Below, piece after piece: positions 63,860 to 64,000 of a DNA stretch of 64,000 nucleotides. The notes under the pieces are model-generated. The model did no database searches. It had not been told where the DNA came from and was given only the letters and a program-made list of their open reading frames with translations. A program made the translations under genes and the position numbers. Every line of letters begins with the position of its first letter. The stretch's first letter is position 1. This DNA comes from Acanthosepion lycidas (Eukaryota > Mollusca > Cephalopoda > Sepiida > Sepiidae): contig CAWVQA010000109.1 of assembly GCA_963932145.1 (NCBI GenBank), positions 69,501-133,500 of the forward strand, given 5' to 3'.

Positions 63860-64000
63860 TTACCATTATGTGGCAGATATTTCTGGGAGTTATATGTAGC
63901 ATGTATTTCTGAAAAGTATATGTGGGAGGCATTTCTGAGAGGTGTGGGATTTATGTGTGGCATGTATTTCTGGGGGGGTATATGTGGGAGACATTTCTCG
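63860..64000. repeat. Minisatellite, cut by the window edge
   Basis: Units of about 27-40 bp with ATATGTGGNAGNCATTTCTG recur at about 63867, 63896, 63919, 63955 and 63979. Confidence 0.85.

Noticed and set aside
1..64000. CRISPR array, operons or bacterial genes
   Set aside because: Tandem repeats lack spacer structure, and the only gene has spliceosomal introns.

Overview
This is animal nuclear DNA, AT-rich and intron-dominated. It is packed with decayed retroelements, tRNA-like SINEs and TA/CA/GT microsatellites. The only cellular gene I can support is a minus-strand doublecortin-like kinase (DCLK family). Eleven internal coding exons run from about 63.26 kb (5' side) to 11.55 kb (3' side), with matching splice phases at every junction. 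They join into 548 codons plus two bases. The 5' start lies beyond the right edge and the C-terminal part of the kinase lobe beyond the left edge. The protein style, the abundance of tRNA-like SINEs, Penelope-like GIY-YIG relics and non-LTR retrotransposon tails suggest a mollusc, most likely a cephalopod such as an octopus. That assignment is inference, not a database result.

Layout from the right (gene 5') to the left (gene 3'). 62.56-63.26 kb is a 696-bp exon with the first doublecortin domain and most of the second. 45.35-45.44 kb completes the second doublecortin domain. 42.27-42.35 kb is a 78-bp phase-symmetric exon, a possible cassette. 27.90-28.01 kb is a Ser/Arg-rich linker exon and 26.64-26.67 kb a 31-bp exon. 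The kinase domain follows in exons at 25.2, 22.9, 19.6, 16.1, 13.9 and 11.6 kb: glycine loop, catalytic Lys, alpha-C Glu, HRD, DFG, then APD in place of APE, and helix F. All further sequence is intronic.

The introns hold: tails of non-LTR retrotransposons of at least four kinds; decayed reverse-transcriptase cores; Penelope-like 3' ends whose GIY-YIG nuclease domain is still readable; three tRNA-like SINE families; one 5S rRNA-derived unit joined to a tRNA-like SINE; mariner- and pogo-like DNA transposon remnants; a 620-bp satellite of 12-bp units; and long purine tracts.

The observations most worth a second look are: (1) a recurrent motif in unrelated repeat families that has the order of the hammerhead ribozyme core (CTGAWGA, hairpin, GAAA); (2) several large inverted repeats inside the introns of this neuronal-type gene, one just downstream of the possible cassette exon, which would give long double-stranded RNA; (3) a 5S rRNA plus tRNA composite SINE; and (4) Penelope-like relics repeatedly sitting beside TA microsatellites. 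I found no CRISPR array, operon or bacterial feature.
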